Assembly: GCF_900105945.1 (NCBI RefSeq)
Contig: NZ_FNSO01000003.1
Span: forward strand, 620,001 to 684,000
Reading direction: 5' to 3'
Length of the DNA: 64,000 bases
From: Amycolatopsis tolypomycina
GTDB taxonomy: Bacteria; Actinomycetota; Actinomycetes; Mycobacteriales; Pseudonocardiaceae
Shown: positions 63,051-64,000 of the stretch, one piece after another
How positions within the stretch are numbered: the first letter of the stretch is position 1
How the letters are laid out: each line of letters starts with the position of its first letter
The notes under the pieces: generated by a model
The model's input: only the letters and a program-made list of their open reading frames with translations
The model's database searches: none
Told to the model about the DNA's origin: nothing
Translations under genes and position numbers: made by a program

Positions 63051-64000
63051 GCGGCCGCCGTCCAGGTCGGCGTCGCCTCCTGGCGGCCGCGGAGCTCCAG
63101 TTCGCCGTGCTTCTCCCAGTGCGCGGCCTCGCCCGGCAGCGCCGCGGAGACGACGGCGTCGCTGGCCAGCACCCGTGACGGCACGCCCTTGGCGAGCTCG
63201 GTGAGCCGTGCGGCCTCGTTGACCGCGTCACCGATCACGGTGTACTCGAGCCGGCTGCTGGACCCCAGCTGCCCGGCGAACACCGGGCCGCTGGAGACGC
63301 CGATGCCGAGGTCGAGCTCGCCGGTCTCGCGCACCGCGTCGCGGATCGCCCGGGCGGCGGCCAAGGCGGCCGTCGGGGCGTCCGAGAGCCGCGTCGGCGC
63401 GCCGAAGATGCACAGGGCGGCGTCGCCCTGGAACTTGTTGACCAGCCCGCCGCGCGCGTTGACCGCGGAGACGACCGCGGCGAACAGCCGGTTCAGCTTC
63501 CCGACCAGTTCCTCCGGCGGGGTGCGGTAGGCCAGCGCGGTCGAGTCGACGACGTCGACGAACAGCGCCGTGACCTCGCGGACGTCACCCGAGAGGGAGG
63601 CGCCGTACTCCAGGGCGTGGCGGGCGACGTCGGCGCCGACGTGCCTGCCGAACAGGTCCCGCATCCGCGCCTGCTCGCGCAGGCCGGCGGCGAGCTGGTT
63701 GACCGACGTCTGGAGCCTGCCGATCTCGCTGGAGTCGTCGACGTCCACGGCCACGTCGTTGTTGCCGCGCGCGATCTCGTCGAGCGCCACGCGCAGCCGG
63801 TGCAGCGGTGCCGCGACCGCCCTGGCCAGCAGTGCCGTGCTGATCGCGCCGACGCCGAGGCCGATCACGGACAGCATGATCAGGCTCGCCGTGTGGTCGC
63901 CCGAGCCCAGCTCCGGCGGGGTGGCGATGAGCAGCACCCCCACCAGCGGGACGCCGCCGGCCAGCGCCCAGGTGACGACCAGCCGGGTCAGCACGGTGAC
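63041..64000 (-). CDS. Class III adenylate/guanylate cyclase with HAMP domain (cut by window edge)
   Basis: About 319 residues are visible; the gene continues past 64000. A hydrophobic helix is followed by a HAMP linker (A-A-P-L-H-R-L-R-V-A-L-D-E-I-A-R-G) and the catalytic domain with V-T-A-L-F-V-D-V-V-D, K-F-Q-G-D-A and G-D-A-V-N-E-A-A-R-L. The F-Q-G-D-A (not F-x-G-D-G/E) reading is usual in actinobacteria. It makes a cyclic nucleotide at the membrane in response to an unknown signal. Confidence 0.88.
   Translation of the reverse strand, partial: VTVLTRLVVTWALAGGVPLVGVLLIATPPELGSGDHTASLIMLSVIGLGVGAISTALLARAVAAPLHRLRVALDEIARGNNDVAVDVDDSSEIGRLQTSVNQLAAGLREQARMRDLFGRHVGADVARHALEYGASLSGDVREVTALFVDVVDSTALAYRTPPEELVGKLNRLFAAVVSAVNARGGLVNKFQGDAALCIFGAPTRLSDAPTAALAAARAIRDAVRETGELDLGIGVSSGPVFAGQLGSSSRLEYTVIGDAVNEAARLTELAKGVPSRVLASDAVVSAALPGEAAHWEKHGELELRGRQEATPTWTAAAQS

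Overview
The window is high-GC actinobacterial chromosome. It carries a mycolata-type arabinogalactan gene set, a bacterial proteasome activator (Bpa), EspG/PPE-like type VII secretion accessories, a DUF397 protein and an SsgA-family regulator. Together these point to the Pseudonocardiaceae, most likely Amycolatopsis or a close relative; the genus is inferred, not proven. Gene order for the wall genes resembles the Rv3777-Rv3809c region of Mycobacterium tuberculosis.

Layout. (1) 1-2.75 kb: end of an integrated element with a DUF397 gene, a translationally coupled three-gene minus-strand operon and a tyrosine integrase. (2) 2.8-6.6 kb: PlsC-like acyltransferase, a TetR regulator with a near-perfect operator and a co-transcribed SRPBCC protein, a HAD phosphatase and an F420-type oxidoreductase. 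(3) 6.6-19.8 kb: arabinogalactan block with a DUF6541 membrane protein, glf, a PAP2 phosphatase, a UbiA-type DPPR synthase, an AftB-like GT-C protein, dprE2, dprE1, a GtrA protein and glfT2. (4) 20.1-23.6 kb: EspG, helical protein, DUF3558 lipoprotein and PPE-like protein. (5) 23.6-26.3 kb: glfT1-wzt-wzm, the galactan lipid flippase module. (6) 26.4-32.1 kb: neuB-neuC, convergent neuA, then a GT29 sialyltransferase-like gene, a coiled-coil gene and a GT-C membrane protein. This looks like a nonulosonic (sialic) acid synthesis-and-transfer module placed between the galactan exporter and bpa. (7) 32.2-38.7 kb: bpa, a PLP-fold protein lacking its lysine, quinone oxidoreductase, M28 aminopeptidase, zinc metallopeptidase and MarR regulator. 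(8) 38.7-42.7 kb: a plastic region with an inverted tRNA-Ser fragment, a small secreted Cys-containing protein, tRNA-Ser(UGA), a broken NUDIX gene and a 1.94-kb three-gene island flanked by 27-bp direct repeats. One repeat is the 3' end of a patatin gene. (9) 42.6-64 kb: patatin, VOC, DUF2277, Ldh-like, S4 and S1 protease genes, an SDR, a citrate-type two-component system divergent from a sulfonate/nitrate-type ABC transporter, G1 and S1 secreted peptidases, a large LuxR regulator, SsgA-like protein, AsnC-MFS, FabH and a class III cyclase cut by the window edge.

How it fits together. Galactofuranose chains would be built by Glf, GlfT1 and GlfT2 and exported by Wzm/Wzt. Arabinan donor (DPA) would be made by the UbiA protein, the PAP2 phosphatase and DprE1/DprE2, then used by GT-C enzymes. 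The neu/GT29 module beside the exporter suggests that a sialic-acid-like sugar decorates a wall polymer. This is the most unusual system in the window and is inference. Several repeat families stand out: two composite hairpins whose 31-nt core is inverted between copies, a palindrome pair inside an MFS coding sequence, and the island-flanking direct repeats.
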